Assembly: GCA_964611125.1 (NCBI GenBank)
Contig: CAZSZO010000005.1
Location: forward strand, 1 to 64,000
Source of the DNA: JAEUIX01 sp964611125
Lineage (GTDB): Bacteria > Planctomycetota > Phycisphaerae > Phycisphaerales > UBA1924
Length of the DNA stretch: 64,000 nucleotides
Direction: 5' to 3'
In this document: positions 6,489 through 15,940 of the stretch, piece by piece
Position numbering within the stretch: position 1 is the first letter of the stretch
Layout: every line of letters begins with the position of its first letter
Translations under genes and position numbers: made by a program
Notes under the pieces: model-generated
Told to the model about the DNA's origin: nothing
The model's input: only the letters and a program-made list of their open reading frames with translations
Database searches by the model: none

Positions 6489-8666
6489 CTAGCGGTCGCG
6501 GGCGACGATGCGGGCGAACTGAGCCTCGGCGGCGCGCAGCAGGATGGCGCTGACAGCCAGCAGGGCGGCGCAGCCCAGCCCGGCGTAAATCAGAAACTCC
6601 GACAGGTCGGTGCGGCCGTGGGGCATCTCAAAGCCGGCGAGCATGCCGCGCTGGGTGAAGGTCCCGGTGATGGCGATGACGGCCATGGGAACGGGGCTGG
6701 CGGCGACGACCAGCGACAGGAGCCGTTCGCCTGTGCGGCCGGCGCGGGTGATCTCCGACAGGATGGAGACCACCATGGGGGTGAGCAGCCAGAGGGTGAG
6801 GCAGATGAGCAGGGCGCTGATGGAGGGCGGCGTCGGGCGTTTGAAAAAGAGGCTGAGCGTGACGCCCAGGGTGGTGACGAAGACCATGCCGGAGAACACG
6901 ATCGCGGCGACGAGGATGACGCCAAGGGGATTGAACCGCCCCCAGACCATGGCGAGGACATAGTGAACCAGGACAAGGGCGGCGAGGGGCCAGGCGCGGA
7001 GGATGATGCCCAGGATCTTGCCGCGCAGGATGGCGGCGGGCGAGAGGGGCGTGGTGAGCAGGACGTGCCAGGCGCGGGACTGGACTTCGGAGGCGATGCT
7101 GGCGCCGCCGGCGGTGGCGCAGTGGAGGCAGGCGACGACGGAGAGGAGGATGGTCATGAAGACGGTGGTGCCCATCTCGCCCAGGCCCTGGTGGGTGTAG
7201 CAGAGGGCGATGACCAGACCCAGGCCCATTCCGGCGAGGAGCAGGACGCGGGGGGCGCCGAACGCGGCGAGGCGGGCTTCGCGCCAGAGGACCGGCGCAT
7301 CGCCGACAACCCGCGTGACGATCCGCATCGGGGCGAGAAAGGCGAGCGAAACGACGATGCACTCGGCGGCGATGATCATGGCGATAGAGGGGGTGTAGTC
7401 GGGGCCTTCGACGCGCTCGTACCACGCGATGAAGTCAGGCCCGAGGCGATCAACGACGGCGACCTGGATGAGGTCCTTGAGGAACCGGTCGCTGTCGGCG
7501 AAGGCGCCCGTCAGGAAGAAGACGGTTGGGACGACGAAGCCCAGCGTGAAGACCAGCACACGGGCCGGCCGGTGGCGGCGCCAGGCGAGGAGGGCGTCGT
7601 GGAGGCGGACTCGCAGCGGGCGGGGAGGCGAACCGGGGGCGGCGTCGGCCGGGGCCGCCCTGCCGCGACCGGCTTGGGCGACCGGCGGCGCTTCGGCGGC
7701 TTCGCGGAGCAAGACGCGCCTGAGCTGGAAGCTGGCGATGGCCAGCACCAGGGCGGCTTCGACAAGGTTGAGTAGGCAATGGACGCGCCAGAGGTCGCCG
7801 ATACCGGCGAAGGGGCCGGCCCGAATGCCCGGGACGGTGACGGTCGTGAGCGCCATGAACGGGCTCAGATACAGGGAGGCAGTCCCCAGCCAGGCGAGTC
7901 CCAGCCGCGGGAAGGCCATCGTGAGCACCAGCAGCAGGGGCGGGCCGAAGCAGAGCACGGCGGAGTAGGTGAGGGCGAAGCCGGTCGCGGCCCAGGGGCG
8001 TTTGGCGTGGACCGAGCCCCACACGCCCAGGGCCCCGGCCAGGATCGCCGTGGTGACGTTGATGGCGGTGATGGCCAGGACAAAGCCCGCATCGAGACCG
8101 CCGAAGGCCCGCAGGGCCAGCAGCAGCGGCGCGGCGAGGAGCAGGAGAATCGCCATCTGCACCAGGCGACCGGCAAGGCCCGCACAGACGATGTGGCCGC
8201 TGGTCAGGGGCGATGTGGCCAGGGCGGAGAGGGTGCGGTTGCGCTTCTCGTCGCAGATGAGCGGCCCCGTCAGGGTGGGGGCGATGAGGAACGCGGCGAC
8301 AAGCTGAAACCAGCCCAGGGCGGTGGCGATGGTGGGCGCCATGGTCTGGAACTCCTGGACGCGAGCGGCCCCGCGGTAGCTCTCGGCCGTGGAGGCCAGA
8401 CCCAGGTAGAAGAGCGTCGTAAAGCCGAGCAGGCCCAGGGTGTAGAGACCGCGCGTCCAGTAGGTGGAGGGCTTGCGGCCCAGGGTGCGGATATCGCGCT
8501 GAAAGACCGGGCCCAGGAAGAGCGTGAAGGGGTTGAGGGCGACGAGCAGGCCGAAGAGAAACGACCCGGCGCGGGCGGGCCAGGGGCGGCGGCGCGATCG
8601 GGCGCCGGGAGCGGCGGGGGCGGCGGGGGCGGCGGGGGCGGACGTGATGGGCGCGGGGGTGGGCAT
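6489..8666 (-). CDS. ABC-2 type transporter permease, two membrane halves
   Basis: The protein has 725 aa. After a Pro/Ala-rich, Arg-rich cytoplasmic leader, partly encoded by three copies of a 9-bp repeat at 8612-8638, come two ABC-2-like membrane blocks of about six helices each (roughly residues 30-330 and 360-720). They are joined by a cytoplasmic Arg/Pro-rich linker. Each block carries the family pattern of a loop rich in E-K-R followed by LTTPLSPAAILRGK-type sequence (first half DEKRNRTLSALATSPL, second half SRAWHVLLTTPLSPAAILRG). With the ATPase encoded 17 bp upstream it would form an exporter, fused so that one chain supplies both membrane halves. The substrate is unknown. Confidence 0.88.
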   Translation of the reverse strand: MPTPAPITSAPAAPAAPAAPGARSRRRPWPARAGSFLFGLLVALNPFTLFLGPVFQRDIRTLGRKPSTYWTRGLYTLGLLGFTTLFYLGLASTAESYRGAARVQEFQTMAPTIATALGWFQLVAAFLIAPTLTGPLICDEKRNRTLSALATSPLTSGHIVCAGLAGRLVQMAILLLLAAPLLLALRAFGGLDAGFVLAITAINVTTAILAGALGVWGSVHAKRPWAATGFALTYSAVLCFGPPLLLVLTMAFPRLGLAWLGTASLYLSPFMALTTVTVPGIRAGPFAGIGDLWRVHCLLNLVEAALVLAIASFQLRRVLLREAAEAPPVAQAGRGRAAPADAAPGSPPRPLRVRLHDALLAWRRHRPARVLVFTLGFVVPTVFFLTGAFADSDRFLKDLIQVAVVDRLGPDFIAWYERVEGPDYTPSIAMIIAAECIVVSLAFLAPMRIVTRVVGDAPVLWREARLAAFGAPRVLLLAGMGLGLVIALCYTHQGLGEMGTTVFMTILLSVVACLHCATAGGASIASEVQSRAWHVLLTTPLSPAAILRGKILGIILRAWPLAALVLVHYVLAMVWGRFNPLGVILVAAIVFSGMVFVTTLGVTLSLFFKRPTPPSISALLICLTLWLLTPMVVSILSEITRAGRTGERLLSLVVAASPVPMAVIAITGTFTQRGMLAGFEMPHGRTDLSEFLIYAGLGCAALLAVSAILLRAAEAQFARIVARDR

Positions 8667-8682
8667 GGGATCGAAGCGGGGA

Positions 8683-9684
8683 TCAGTTCAGGGCGCCCTG
8701 GGTGAGGCGGAGGAATGCGTCCTCGAGTTTGATGGGGCGCGGGGCGAACGACGCGATGCGGGCGCCGGCGTTGATGAGCGTCTCGATGATGAAGTGGTGA
8801 GAGTGAACGCCCGGGGTGAGCTCGATGAGGAGACCGGGCAGCGGCGCGGGGGCCTGGGTGTCAGGCGAGGATACCGCGGGCTGGGTGGAGGGGGACGGGC
8901 TGGGGGTGTCGATGGCGGCGCGGGCGACACGGGCGTCGGCAGTCAGGCGGGCGAGGATCTGCTCGATGGCGACCGAGCCGGGCTCGAGGGCGACGGCGAT
9001 GCGTTCGCCGGCGCCGGCCTTGGTGAAGGCGTCCTGAATGGAGCCGGCGAAGAGGAGGCTGCCGCGCTCGATGATGCCGATGCTGGTGCACATCTCGGCG
9101 AGCTCGGTGAGGATGTGGGAGGAGACCATGATGCACTTGCCCATGCTTTTGAGCTCGAGGAGGAGTTCGCGGAGCTCGATGCGGGCGCGGGGGTCGAGGC
9201 CGCTGGCGGGCTCGTCGAGGAGGAGCACCCTGGGCTCGTGGAGGAGCACGCGGGCGACCCCCAGGCGCTGCTGCATCCCGCGGGAGAGGGAGTCGACCAT
9301 GGCCTCGCGCTTGCCGACGAGGTCGGTGAGCTGGAGGACGGAATCGACCACGGCTCGGCGGCGAGCGCGGGCGATGCGGAACGCCGCGGCGAAGAACTGG
9401 AGGTACTCGTCGACGGTGAGGTCGTCATAGACGCCAAGGAAATCGGGCATGTAGCCCAGCAGCGTGCGGATCTGGGGGCCCTCGGTGGCCACATCGAGCC
9501 CGCAGACGCTGGCCGAGCCGGCGTCGGGACGGAGGAGCCCGGCGAGGATCTTCATGGTCGTCGACTTTCCGGCGCCGTTGGGGCCGATGAAACCGAAGAC
9601 CTCGCCCGGGCCGATGTCAAGTGAGACATCGTTCAGGGCGATGAGGTTCCCGAACCGCTTGGAGACGTGGTCGATGTGGATCAT
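8683..9684 (-). CDS. ABC transporter ATP-binding protein
   Basis: The protein has 333 aa. Walker A is GPNGAGKST (34-42), the ABC signature is LSRGMQQR (133-140), Walker B is LLLDEP (154-159) followed by the D-loop SGLD, and the switch His is H190. Residues past ~210 form the C-terminal extension common in CcmA/NatA-like ATPases of ABC-2 exporters, here with a Pro/Ser/Thr-rich insert. The ATG at 9684 overlaps the upstream stop codon as ATGA, so it is translationally coupled to the large membrane protein. It powers the permease encoded directly downstream. Confidence 0.94.
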   Translation of the reverse strand: MIHIDHVSKRFGNLIALNDVSLDIGPGEVFGFIGPNGAGKSTTMKILAGLLRPDAGSASVCGLDVATEGPQIRTLLGYMPDFLGVYDDLTVDEYLQFFAAAFRIARARRRAVVDSVLQLTDLVGKREAMVDSLSRGMQQRLGVARVLLHEPRVLLLDEPASGLDPRARIELRELLLELKSMGKCIMVSSHILTELAEMCTSIGIIERGSLLFAGSIQDAFTKAGAGERIAVALEPGSVAIEQILARLTADARVARAAIDTPSPSPSTQPAVSSPDTQAPAPLPGLLIELTPGVHSHHFIIETLINAGARIASFAPRPIKLEDAFLRLTQGALN

Positions 9685-12167
9685 GAGGAGCGTCGGGAAC
9701 GGGGCTTGCGGGGAACTTGAGAGCCAGCTGGCTCTGGCTGGCCGGGTGGGTTGGGCGGGTTCGGGCGGGCTTCTTCGGGGAGCGGGAGGAGGATCCGCAG
9801 CACCGCCCGACGGCTGAGGTCTTCGATCGGGGCGGACCAGGCGACATCGGGCGGCAGGCCGTCAACGGCCAGGTGCAGGGCGGCGTGGGAGCCGGAGGCG
9901 ATGCGACGGTCGATCGCCAGCGTGCGCTCCGCCGGCCCGGGGAGGTCGAACACGGCGCCGGGCACATAGGGCTGGGTGCCGCTATGACCCACGGCCGATT
10001 GGGCGGAGCGGTTGACGCGGAACAGGGCCCCCGCTTCCCCCCCGACCCCCCCGGTCCGGCCGGGGAGATCGGCGATGGTCGCCTCCAGTTGCTGGGTGCG
10101 CGGACCGGCGGGCGAATCGGGACGGGGGGCGAAGGTCAGGTCGATCCACCCTGAGGGCGTACGGAGCGACGCGGCGTCGACGCGGGCTGAGTTCGGGAGC
10201 GTGAGCCTGACCCGCCAGGGATCGCGGAGGCCCGCAGGCGGGATCAGCTCCGCCTGAAGGGGAAGGGTGGTGCGGCCGGAATCCATGAACGAGCGGAGCG
10301 TCCAGCGGCGCAGCGCGAGGCCCGATGGCGCGGGGATCGTGCTCGAGTCCTGGGCGGGGGTCAGGCCGCCCAAGGCGTCGGCCCCGGCGTCGATCGAGCT
10401 TGGACGCTGCACAAACGAGACGGGCACGGTGATGGGCTGACTTTCCCAGCGCGAGAGGGTCATGCTGGATACGCCCCGCCAGCGGGAGCCGTCAGAGGGG
10501 GCGAGCACCGCGGGTCGGGCGTCGGCGGCCAGGGTGGAGAGATCCTCGGTGCGGCCGGACCAGACCTGCGAGACGGTGGCGTGATAGGCGAGCGGCGGAG
10601 CATCGCCGCCTGCGGCGGGGAGGATCGCGTCAATGACGGAGAGGCGGGCGATGCGCGAGTCGGAACCGCGCAGGAGGACGGGCCCGACAAACGCCGCGGC
10701 GCCGGAGATGCTGATCCAGATGAGGGCGGTGAGCCAGGAGAGGTGGCGGCGGGCGCGCCGGCGGAGGAGGAGGAAGTCGCCCGGGCCGACGAGGATCGCG
10801 AGCAGCGCAATGGCGATGAAGAGGGCGATGAAGATCGGCAGATCGACCGGGGTGACGTTGGCCATCAGGTCGAGGATCGAGGCGAGGGACTGCTGGGCCT
10901 TGTGGGTGTGGCCGCTGGACTCGGCGTAGCCCCAGCCGCCAACGTTCTGGTCATCGCGGGAGGGCGTCTGGTCCCGGAGGGCGGTCGAGAAGGCGTCGGC
11001 CCAGAGCCCGGCGGCGTCGGCATCGGTGCGGGAGGCGACGAACGCCGCGGGCTCCAGAGCCAGGATGGTGACGAAGCCGTACCCGACGGGCCCTTCGGCG
11101 AGCAGGCCGCCGCCGGCCGGATCGAGCCACCGCAGGGACCAGCCCTGCGCGGCCCCGAGGCCTGTGAGTGTGAACAGGCGGGCGCGGATTGAGCCCAGCG
11201 GGGCCTGGCTGAAGCTGGCGGTCTCGAGCGGTTCGCTGCTGGATGGCGTCTGACCCGAAAGGGACTCGCCCGGGACGGGCGGCGCGACGAAGGTGGGCGG
11301 AGGCGGCTTGACCGACCGGGCCAGGGCTGAGATAACCTCGCCTGGAAGGCTCAGCGGCTCGGGAGGGCGTGACTCCACGAGTTCGCCCGCTGGGCCGGGG
11401 GGGAGCCAGGCCCGCCAGGAATCAGCCGTGCGCTCGCTGATGACCACGAGTCGGCCGCCGGAGAGGACCCACTCGCCGATGGCGGCCTGGGCGCGGCGAT
11501 CAACCTCGGCGTCGGCGTGGATCACGAGCACCCCGAGCCCCTCGTACGCGGCCGACTGCTGCGGGAGGTCGGCGGGGCGCGATTCGACGAGGGTCGAAAA
11601 CTGGTTGGCGCCGCTGAAGCCGGACGCCGGTTGGAAGGCGGCGAGCGTCTGAGCGGGAACCTCGCGGGTGTTGTCGCCAAGCTTGACGACGCGCAGGCAG
11701 GCGAGGGCGCCGATATCGAGGATCGGGGGGAGCGGGACGTCGTCAGGGCGGCTGACGGCTTCGCTGTAGTTGATCGAGGAGAGCACGCGGCCGCGCGGCG
11801 TCGAGAGCGTGATGCGGAGGCGCGGGGCGAAGCGGGGTATGCAGATCGCGGCGTGCACATCGAGCGTGCGGCCGGGTGTGAGCGTGACGCGCTGGGTGAT
11901 GCGGGACTCCTGCGTAGCGTCCTGCAGGTACGAGATCGTCAGGACGGCGTCCATGGCCTCCAGGATGGGCCCGCGCCCGGGTCCGGTGATGGTGACCCGG
12001 ACGGGGCACCAGCGCTCGGGAACCAGCACGCCCTTCCAGCCGACCACCGCTGAGATGACCGGATCGTCGGGGTCGGCGGCCCGGGCGGGCGGGGCGGTGA
12101 GCGCGAGCAGGGCCAGGGCGAGCGCCAGCAGGGTCCGAAGATGGGCGAGGTGCGGCGGGGCGGTCAT
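9681..12167 (-). CDS. Large membrane-anchored envelope protein of the MoxR/VWA/ABC cluster
   Basis: The protein has 828 aa. I chose the ATG at 12167, which gives a clean signal peptide (LRTLLALALALLALTAPPARA). An earlier in-frame start at 12245 adds 26 unlikely residues. The N-terminal ~430 residues are extracytoplasmic and beta-rich, with a segment (GLGVLVIHADAEVDRRAQAA, IGEWVLSGGRLVVISE) that looks like a class-I glutamine-amidotransferase/ThuA-like Rossmann fold used as a binding domain. Two transmembrane helices at about 442-495 are joined by a short basic loop (VGPGDFLLLRRRARRHLSWL), and a further periplasmic domain of ~330 residues follows. Related proteins recur next to MoxR/DUF58/VWA genes in planctomycetes. 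The biochemical role is unknown. Confidence 0.75.
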   Translation of the reverse strand: MTAPPHLAHLRTLLALALALLALTAPPARAADPDDPVISAVVGWKGVLVPERWCPVRVTITGPGRGPILEAMDAVLTISYLQDATQESRITQRVTLTPGRTLDVHAAICIPRFAPRLRITLSTPRGRVLSSINYSEAVSRPDDVPLPPILDIGALACLRVVKLGDNTREVPAQTLAAFQPASGFSGANQFSTLVESRPADLPQQSAAYEGLGVLVIHADAEVDRRAQAAIGEWVLSGGRLVVISERTADSWRAWLPPGPAGELVESRPPEPLSLPGEVISALARSVKPPPPTFVAPPVPGESLSGQTPSSSEPLETASFSQAPLGSIRARLFTLTGLGAAQGWSLRWLDPAGGGLLAEGPVGYGFVTILALEPAAFVASRTDADAAGLWADAFSTALRDQTPSRDDQNVGGWGYAESSGHTHKAQQSLASILDLMANVTPVDLPIFIALFIAIALLAILVGPGDFLLLRRRARRHLSWLTALIWISISGAAAFVGPVLLRGSDSRIARLSVIDAILPAAGGDAPPLAYHATVSQVWSGRTEDLSTLAADARPAVLAPSDGSRWRGVSSMTLSRWESQPITVPVSFVQRPSSIDAGADALGGLTPAQDSSTIPAPSGLALRRWTLRSFMDSGRTTLPLQAELIPPAGLRDPWRVRLTLPNSARVDAASLRTPSGWIDLTFAPRPDSPAGPRTQQLEATIADLPGRTGGVGGEAGALFRVNRSAQSAVGHSGTQPYVPGAVFDLPGPAERTLAIDRRIASGSHAALHLAVDGLPPDVAWSAPIEDLSRRAVLRILLPLPEEARPNPPNPPGQPEPAGSQVPRKPRSRRSS

Positions 12168-12211
12168 CGCGGTGTCTCGGGGGTGAGTGGGTCCGGCGCC
12201 GCGATGGCTGG

Positions 12212-14416
12212 CTAGAACATGACCTTGCGGTTGTAGACCCACCATTCAACGAGCATCACGGCCAGGGCGCCAAGAAGAAGGTAGGGCCAGAGCTTGCGGA
12301 ACGCGGAGCCGGCGCCGTCCTGAGTGGCTTGCTCGACGCGGGAGGCGAGGTTGAGTTCGCGGGCGGAATTGATCTGGGACTCATAGGCGTCGAGCAGGTT
12401 GACGGCGACAGCCCGCCGGACGCGCCCGTCGACCTCGATATCGCTGCCGAGGGCGGGGCCCTGCCAGGAGAGGGTGTAGATGCCCACCTTGCGGACCGGG
12501 CCGTAGACGACGCGGCCATCGGCGGTGGGGCTGAGCTCGACCCGGGTCTTATCCGGCAAACCGACGGTCACATTTCGCGCACCGGTGGGGATTCGCTGGG
12601 CGAGGGTCTCGCCGGGGTGGAGGATCGGCGACGCCGCGGCGCCGTCGTTGCCGAGATAGACCAGGCCCGCGGCGGTGTAGAGGACGAAGCCGGGGTCGAA
12701 GGGCCAGGTGGAATTGGTGATATCGAATGTGCACAGGAGGGCCCGGGTTTGGGCGTCGCTCACCTCGGCGATGACGGGGCCGAACTGGCCGGTGGCCAGC
12801 ACGGTGACGGGCGAGTCGGGATCGACCTCGCACGCCTGCGACTTGGCGATGATCAGGGAATCGAAGCCGACCGACCGCAAGGCGGGGTGGTCGCGCCGCC
12901 AGTCGACGACCAGGGACTGGCCGCGTTCGCCCTTCTCGCGCAGGCCAAGGGGTGGTGGGGGAATGGCCCCGAAGACGAGGAACCGGCCGGGGGGCAGGCC
13001 AGGACCGGGGCGCGCGGGCGGCGGCGGCGCGGCGCCGGGTGACGGCGGGGCCGCGGGGGGGGTGACGGTGGGGAGCCAGCGGTCGAGCACGAAGACATCG
13101 AACTCGCCGGCCTTCTTGGGATCATCGAGAACCGACTGGGCCTCGCCCGGCGTGAGGACCGCGAGCTTGCTGAGGGCCAGGCCCTCCAGGATCGTGCGCA
13201 GAAAGAGGTTGCCGGGCGTCACCAGGGCGACCGAGAGCCGCTTGGCGGGGGGAACCGAGAGATAGCCCAGATCGTCGATGGGCAGGGCATCGGGCTGATC
13301 GGCGGAGATGCGGGCGACGATGACGCCGCCCTCGACGTTATCGAGCGTGAAGACGATGCCGCCGGTGGCGGGGACGAGGGTGCTCAGCGGAGGATCGGCC
13401 TCGGGCTTGGCGGGGTCGGCGGCGGACTCGCCGGAGGGCTTGGCGCTGCCGAGCGCCGGGGTGGCCCCGTCGGGGGCGCGCATCAGCGCGGGGGGGAGCT
13501 TGGCCTCGCGGATGCCGACGCGCCGGCCCTCGAGGGAGAGTTCGACATCAACGGTGCGGGCGTCGCGAGCGGAGGACTGCAGGCCGACAAAGATCGACAG
13601 CTTGCTGGGCTGGTCGAAGGCCCGCTCGGCCCGGAGCCCGGTGATGCCGACATTACCGGTTTCGGGCTGGCCCTGGGCGTGATAGACAACGTCATCCTCC
13701 GGGGTGAGTTCGACGTTGGCGTCGGCGGGGGAGTCGCCGGCCTGCATCGCGTCGGGCAGACGGCCGTCAGAGAAGATGTGCAGGTGGGCGGGCGGCCCGG
13801 CGGCCTGCAGGCCCTTGTCCTCGACGATCTGGCGGGGGGAATAGGCCTTGGCCAGCTTGATGGCCTCGCGAACCGATGTGGAGGAGTCGACCGGCTGGAT
13901 CGACTCGATGGCGGTCTTGAGCGCCGCCTTGCTTGTGGTGAAGTTCTGGATCGGGTGGGCCGCGTTGTCGAAGGTGATGACCATCGCCTGGTCGCCCTCG
14001 CTGCCCCACAGGCCGGGCTCGACGAGCGAATCCACGAGTTCCAGGGCCTCCTTCTTGGCGGCCTCCAGACGGGTGACGCCGGTCTGCTTGGGGTCGCCGT
14101 CGGTGGCCTGCATGCTGGCGGAGGCGTCGATCAGGATCACGTGCCGGCCGCCCGGCGCGGCCTTGGACTTGATCTCGGGCTGGGCCAGCGCGAAGAGGGC
14201 CGCGGCGAGGGCGAGGAGCTGCAGGAAGAGCAGGATGTTGCGGCGGAGGCGCTGGAAGGGAGCGTTGGCCTGAAGGTCCTCGATGGCCTTCTTCCAGAGG
14301 AGGGTGGTGGAGACCTCGAGGTCGCGGCGCTTGAGCTTGAGGAAGTAGAGGATGACCAGCGCCGGGACGGCGATGGCGGCGGCGATGCCGGCGAGGAGGG
14401 GGGTGAGGAACGTCAT
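12212..14416 (-). CDS. BatA-like membrane protein with von Willebrand factor A domain
   Basis: The protein has 734 aa. The N-terminus carries the BatA pattern (FLTPLLAGIAAAIAVPALVILYFLKLKRR), a helix, a basic loop and a second helix at 61-78. Residues about 91-270 form a VWA domain with the MIDAS motif DASAS (97-101) and a later Thr/Asp metal-site segment (PVDSSTSVREA). A large periplasmic region with a Pro-rich loop follows, and a final helix lies near 713-730. VWA/MIDAS proteins of this type are clients of MoxR AAA+ chaperones. The ATG at 14416 overlaps the DUF58 stop codon (ATGA). Confidence 0.88.
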   Translation of the reverse strand: MTFLTPLLAGIAAAIAVPALVILYFLKLKRRDLEVSTTLLWKKAIEDLQANAPFQRLRRNILLFLQLLALAAALFALAQPEIKSKAAPGGRHVILIDASASMQATDGDPKQTGVTRLEAAKKEALELVDSLVEPGLWGSEGDQAMVITFDNAAHPIQNFTTSKAALKTAIESIQPVDSSTSVREAIKLAKAYSPRQIVEDKGLQAAGPPAHLHIFSDGRLPDAMQAGDSPADANVELTPEDDVVYHAQGQPETGNVGITGLRAERAFDQPSKLSIFVGLQSSARDARTVDVELSLEGRRVGIREAKLPPALMRAPDGATPALGSAKPSGESAADPAKPEADPPLSTLVPATGGIVFTLDNVEGGVIVARISADQPDALPIDDLGYLSVPPAKRLSVALVTPGNLFLRTILEGLALSKLAVLTPGEAQSVLDDPKKAGEFDVFVLDRWLPTVTPPAAPPSPGAAPPPPARPGPGLPPGRFLVFGAIPPPPLGLREKGERGQSLVVDWRRDHPALRSVGFDSLIIAKSQACEVDPDSPVTVLATGQFGPVIAEVSDAQTRALLCTFDITNSTWPFDPGFVLYTAAGLVYLGNDGAAASPILHPGETLAQRIPTGARNVTVGLPDKTRVELSPTADGRVVYGPVRKVGIYTLSWQGPALGSDIEVDGRVRRAVAVNLLDAYESQINSARELNLASRVEQATQDGAGSAFRKLWPYLLLGALAVMLVEWWVYNRKVMF

Positions 14417-15336
14417 GTGAGGAGCCCCCTGCGGCGGAGGTAATCGAGGACGAGGACGTCGACCTTGGTGCTGCTGGGAACGGTCATCTGCATGATCTCG
14501 CGCCGGGCGCAGAAGTCGCGCAGGCGGTTGCAGTAGGCGGTGAGCATGGTTTCGTAGCGCTTCAGGAGCGGCGCGGAGATGGTGACCTCGGCGAGGTCGC
14601 CGTCTTCGCAGTCCTTGAGGCGGAGGTCGCCGCCGATGTCGGGCTTGAGCTCCTGCGGGGAAAGAACTTGTATCGCGAAGACGTCGTAGCCGCGGCCGAC
14701 GAGGAGGCGGAGGCCTTCTTCGTAGCCCTCTTTGATGAAGAAGTCGGAGAGGACGACCATGACGCCCTTGCCGCGGCGGGTGATGGCGATGCGCTTGCAG
14801 GCCTCGGTGAAGGGGACCGAGCCCATGGGTTCGAGGGAGCAGGTCCAGCGGGCGAGCTCGGCGAGGCGGCGGCGGCCGCGGAGATCGCGGATCTGGGTCA
14901 TGACGCCGCCTTCGACGGGCCCGATCGCGGTGACGGTGAGGCGATGGAGGTTGGCCAGGCCGACGTAGCCGAGTGCGACGACGAGCTGCTGCATGAGGAG
15001 GAACTTGCTCGGAACGCCGCAGTCGTGAGAGGCTGAGCAATCGACGACGATCTGGAGGGAGAGGTCCTCCTCCTCCATGAAGAGCTTGAGGAACAGACGC
15101 TCCAGGCGGCCGAAGATGGACCAGTCGATGTGGCGGAGATCGTCCCCCACGACGTAGGGGCGGTGGTCGGCGAACTCGACAGATTGCCCGCGGCGCTTGG
15201 AGCGGCGCTCGCCCTTGAGCTTGCCCAGGAGCACCTTGCGCGAGGTGATATCGAGCTGAGTGAGGCGCGCGACAAGGGGACCGTCGAGGAGGTCGTCAAT
15301 GGCCTGGGGGCGGGTTGGGTTCTCGAGCTTTTGCAT
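14413..15336 (-). CDS. DUF58 domain protein
   Basis: The protein has 307 aa from the ATG at 15336; a TTG at 15357 is the alternative and would add 7 residues. It carries the DUF58 hallmarks: GERRSKRRGQSVEFADHRPY, then YVVGDDLRHIDWSIFGRLER, followed by a degenerate VWA-like fold (LQIVVDCSASHD) and VVLSDFF. DUF58 proteins are encoded next to MoxR and VWA proteins and are thought to be adaptor or substrate partners in MoxR-dependent assembly. The cytoplasmic location fits the lack of a signal or membrane helix. One copy of the GTCAACGAAG repeat lies immediately upstream. Confidence 0.92.
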   Translation of the reverse strand: MQKLENPTRPQAIDDLLDGPLVARLTQLDITSRKVLLGKLKGERRSKRRGQSVEFADHRPYVVGDDLRHIDWSIFGRLERLFLKLFMEEEDLSLQIVVDCSASHDCGVPSKFLLMQQLVVALGYVGLANLHRLTVTAIGPVEGGVMTQIRDLRGRRRLAELARWTCSLEPMGSVPFTEACKRIAITRRGKGVMVVLSDFFIKEGYEEGLRLLVGRGYDVFAIQVLSPQELKPDIGGDLRLKDCEDGDLAEVTISAPLLKRYETMLTAYCNRLRDFCARREIMQMTVPSSTKVDVLVLDYLRRRGLLT

Positions 15337-15351
15337 TGGGGGGAAAGGGAG

Positions 15352-15373
15352 TGTCAACGAAGGAGCGAAGGAA
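15352..15373 (+). repeat. Left inverted-repeat arm beside the GxxExxY gene
   Basis: TGTCAACGAAGGAGCGAAGGAA matches, in inverted orientation and with two single-base gaps or changes, the sequence at 15941-15966. The two arms bracket the GxxExxY gene. A third, direct copy lies at 17082-17113. Confidence 0.85.
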
Positions 15374-15434
15374 CCGAAGTGGAACAGGAACAGCAGCTAT
15401 GGAAAAAGAAGAAGAGGAAAAAGAAGATGGTGAT

Positions 15435-15893
15435 TTACGCCTTCTTTGGGAACTTGGACCAACGAGCATTCAGGATGCGCTTCAGACCGTCGGCGAGGCG
15501 CACGGCGTTGAAGTTCATGAGAAGGCCAAGGGGGGCATCAAAGGCTCGAACGTATCCAAGGGTTTGAGCCGAGTGCAGCTCGGTCAGGACGGAGACGGAT
15601 TTCAATTCAAGCACGACTTGCCCCGCTGCGACGAGATCGATCCGCTGGCCTTTGAGCACCGTGTCTTTATATGCGATCTCAATGGACACTTGACGTTCGA
15701 ACGGAATCGCCGCCTTCGCCAGTTCGTACGCCATGGCTTCTTCATAGAGGCCTTCGAGCATGCCCGGCCCCAAAGTTCGATGCACCTCGATCGCACAGCC
15801 GATGACCCGGCGGGAGAGTTCTTCAATCTCCTCGGGCAGATCGGCATGCCGCATCTGAAGCGGTTCGAATCGGGCTGAGCCTTGCCTGCTCAC
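15435..15893 (-). CDS. GxxExxY family protein
   Basis: The protein has 152 aa. The GTG start at 15893 has GAGGAG about 6 bases upstream. The family motif is G44-x-x-E47-x-x-Y50 (LGPGMLEGLYEEA), followed by the conserved YKDTVLKGQRIDLV and VVLELKSV strands, which resemble a PD-(D/E)xK nuclease-like core (D, then E-x-K). GxxExxY proteins are of unknown function and are often found at variable positions, suggesting mobility. Here the gene interrupts an otherwise conserved moxR-DUF58 pair. Its 3' flank (15395-15434) is unusually purine-rich and A-rich, and inverted repeats bracket it. I infer acquisition by insertion. Confidence 0.9.
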   Translation of the reverse strand: MSRQGSARFEPLQMRHADLPEEIEELSRRVIGCAIEVHRTLGPGMLEGLYEEAMAYELAKAAIPFERQVSIEIAYKDTVLKGQRIDLVAAGQVVLELKSVSVLTELHSAQTLGYVRAFDAPLGLLMNFNAVRLADGLKRILNARWSKFPKKA

Positions 15894-15940
15894 TTCCAGC
15901 TCCTCTGAATGCTCCGACCACCTGACTTATTTCCGACCTT

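Noticed and set aside
6471..7775. Long plus-strand open frame rich in Gly, Asp and Glu opposite the ABC-2 permease
   Set aside because: It is antisense to a clear transporter gene. Its composition is an artefact of GC-rich codon bias, with no start signal or domain.
12212..15040. Extension of the BatA-like gene upstream to 15040
   Set aside because: The extra 208 residues are Arg/Pro-rich and overlap DUF58 in another frame. The ATG at 14416 overlaps the DUF58 stop and begins a textbook BatA N-terminus.
15395..15434. A/G-rich run as a coding repeat (Lys-Glu repeats)
   Set aside because: It falls between the GxxExxY stop and the inverted repeat. The plus-strand frame through it is antisense to GxxExxY.
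15861..15880. GGTTCGAATC, resembling a tRNA T-arm
   Set aside because: It lies within the GxxExxY coding sequence, and no acceptor or anticodon stem can be built around it.
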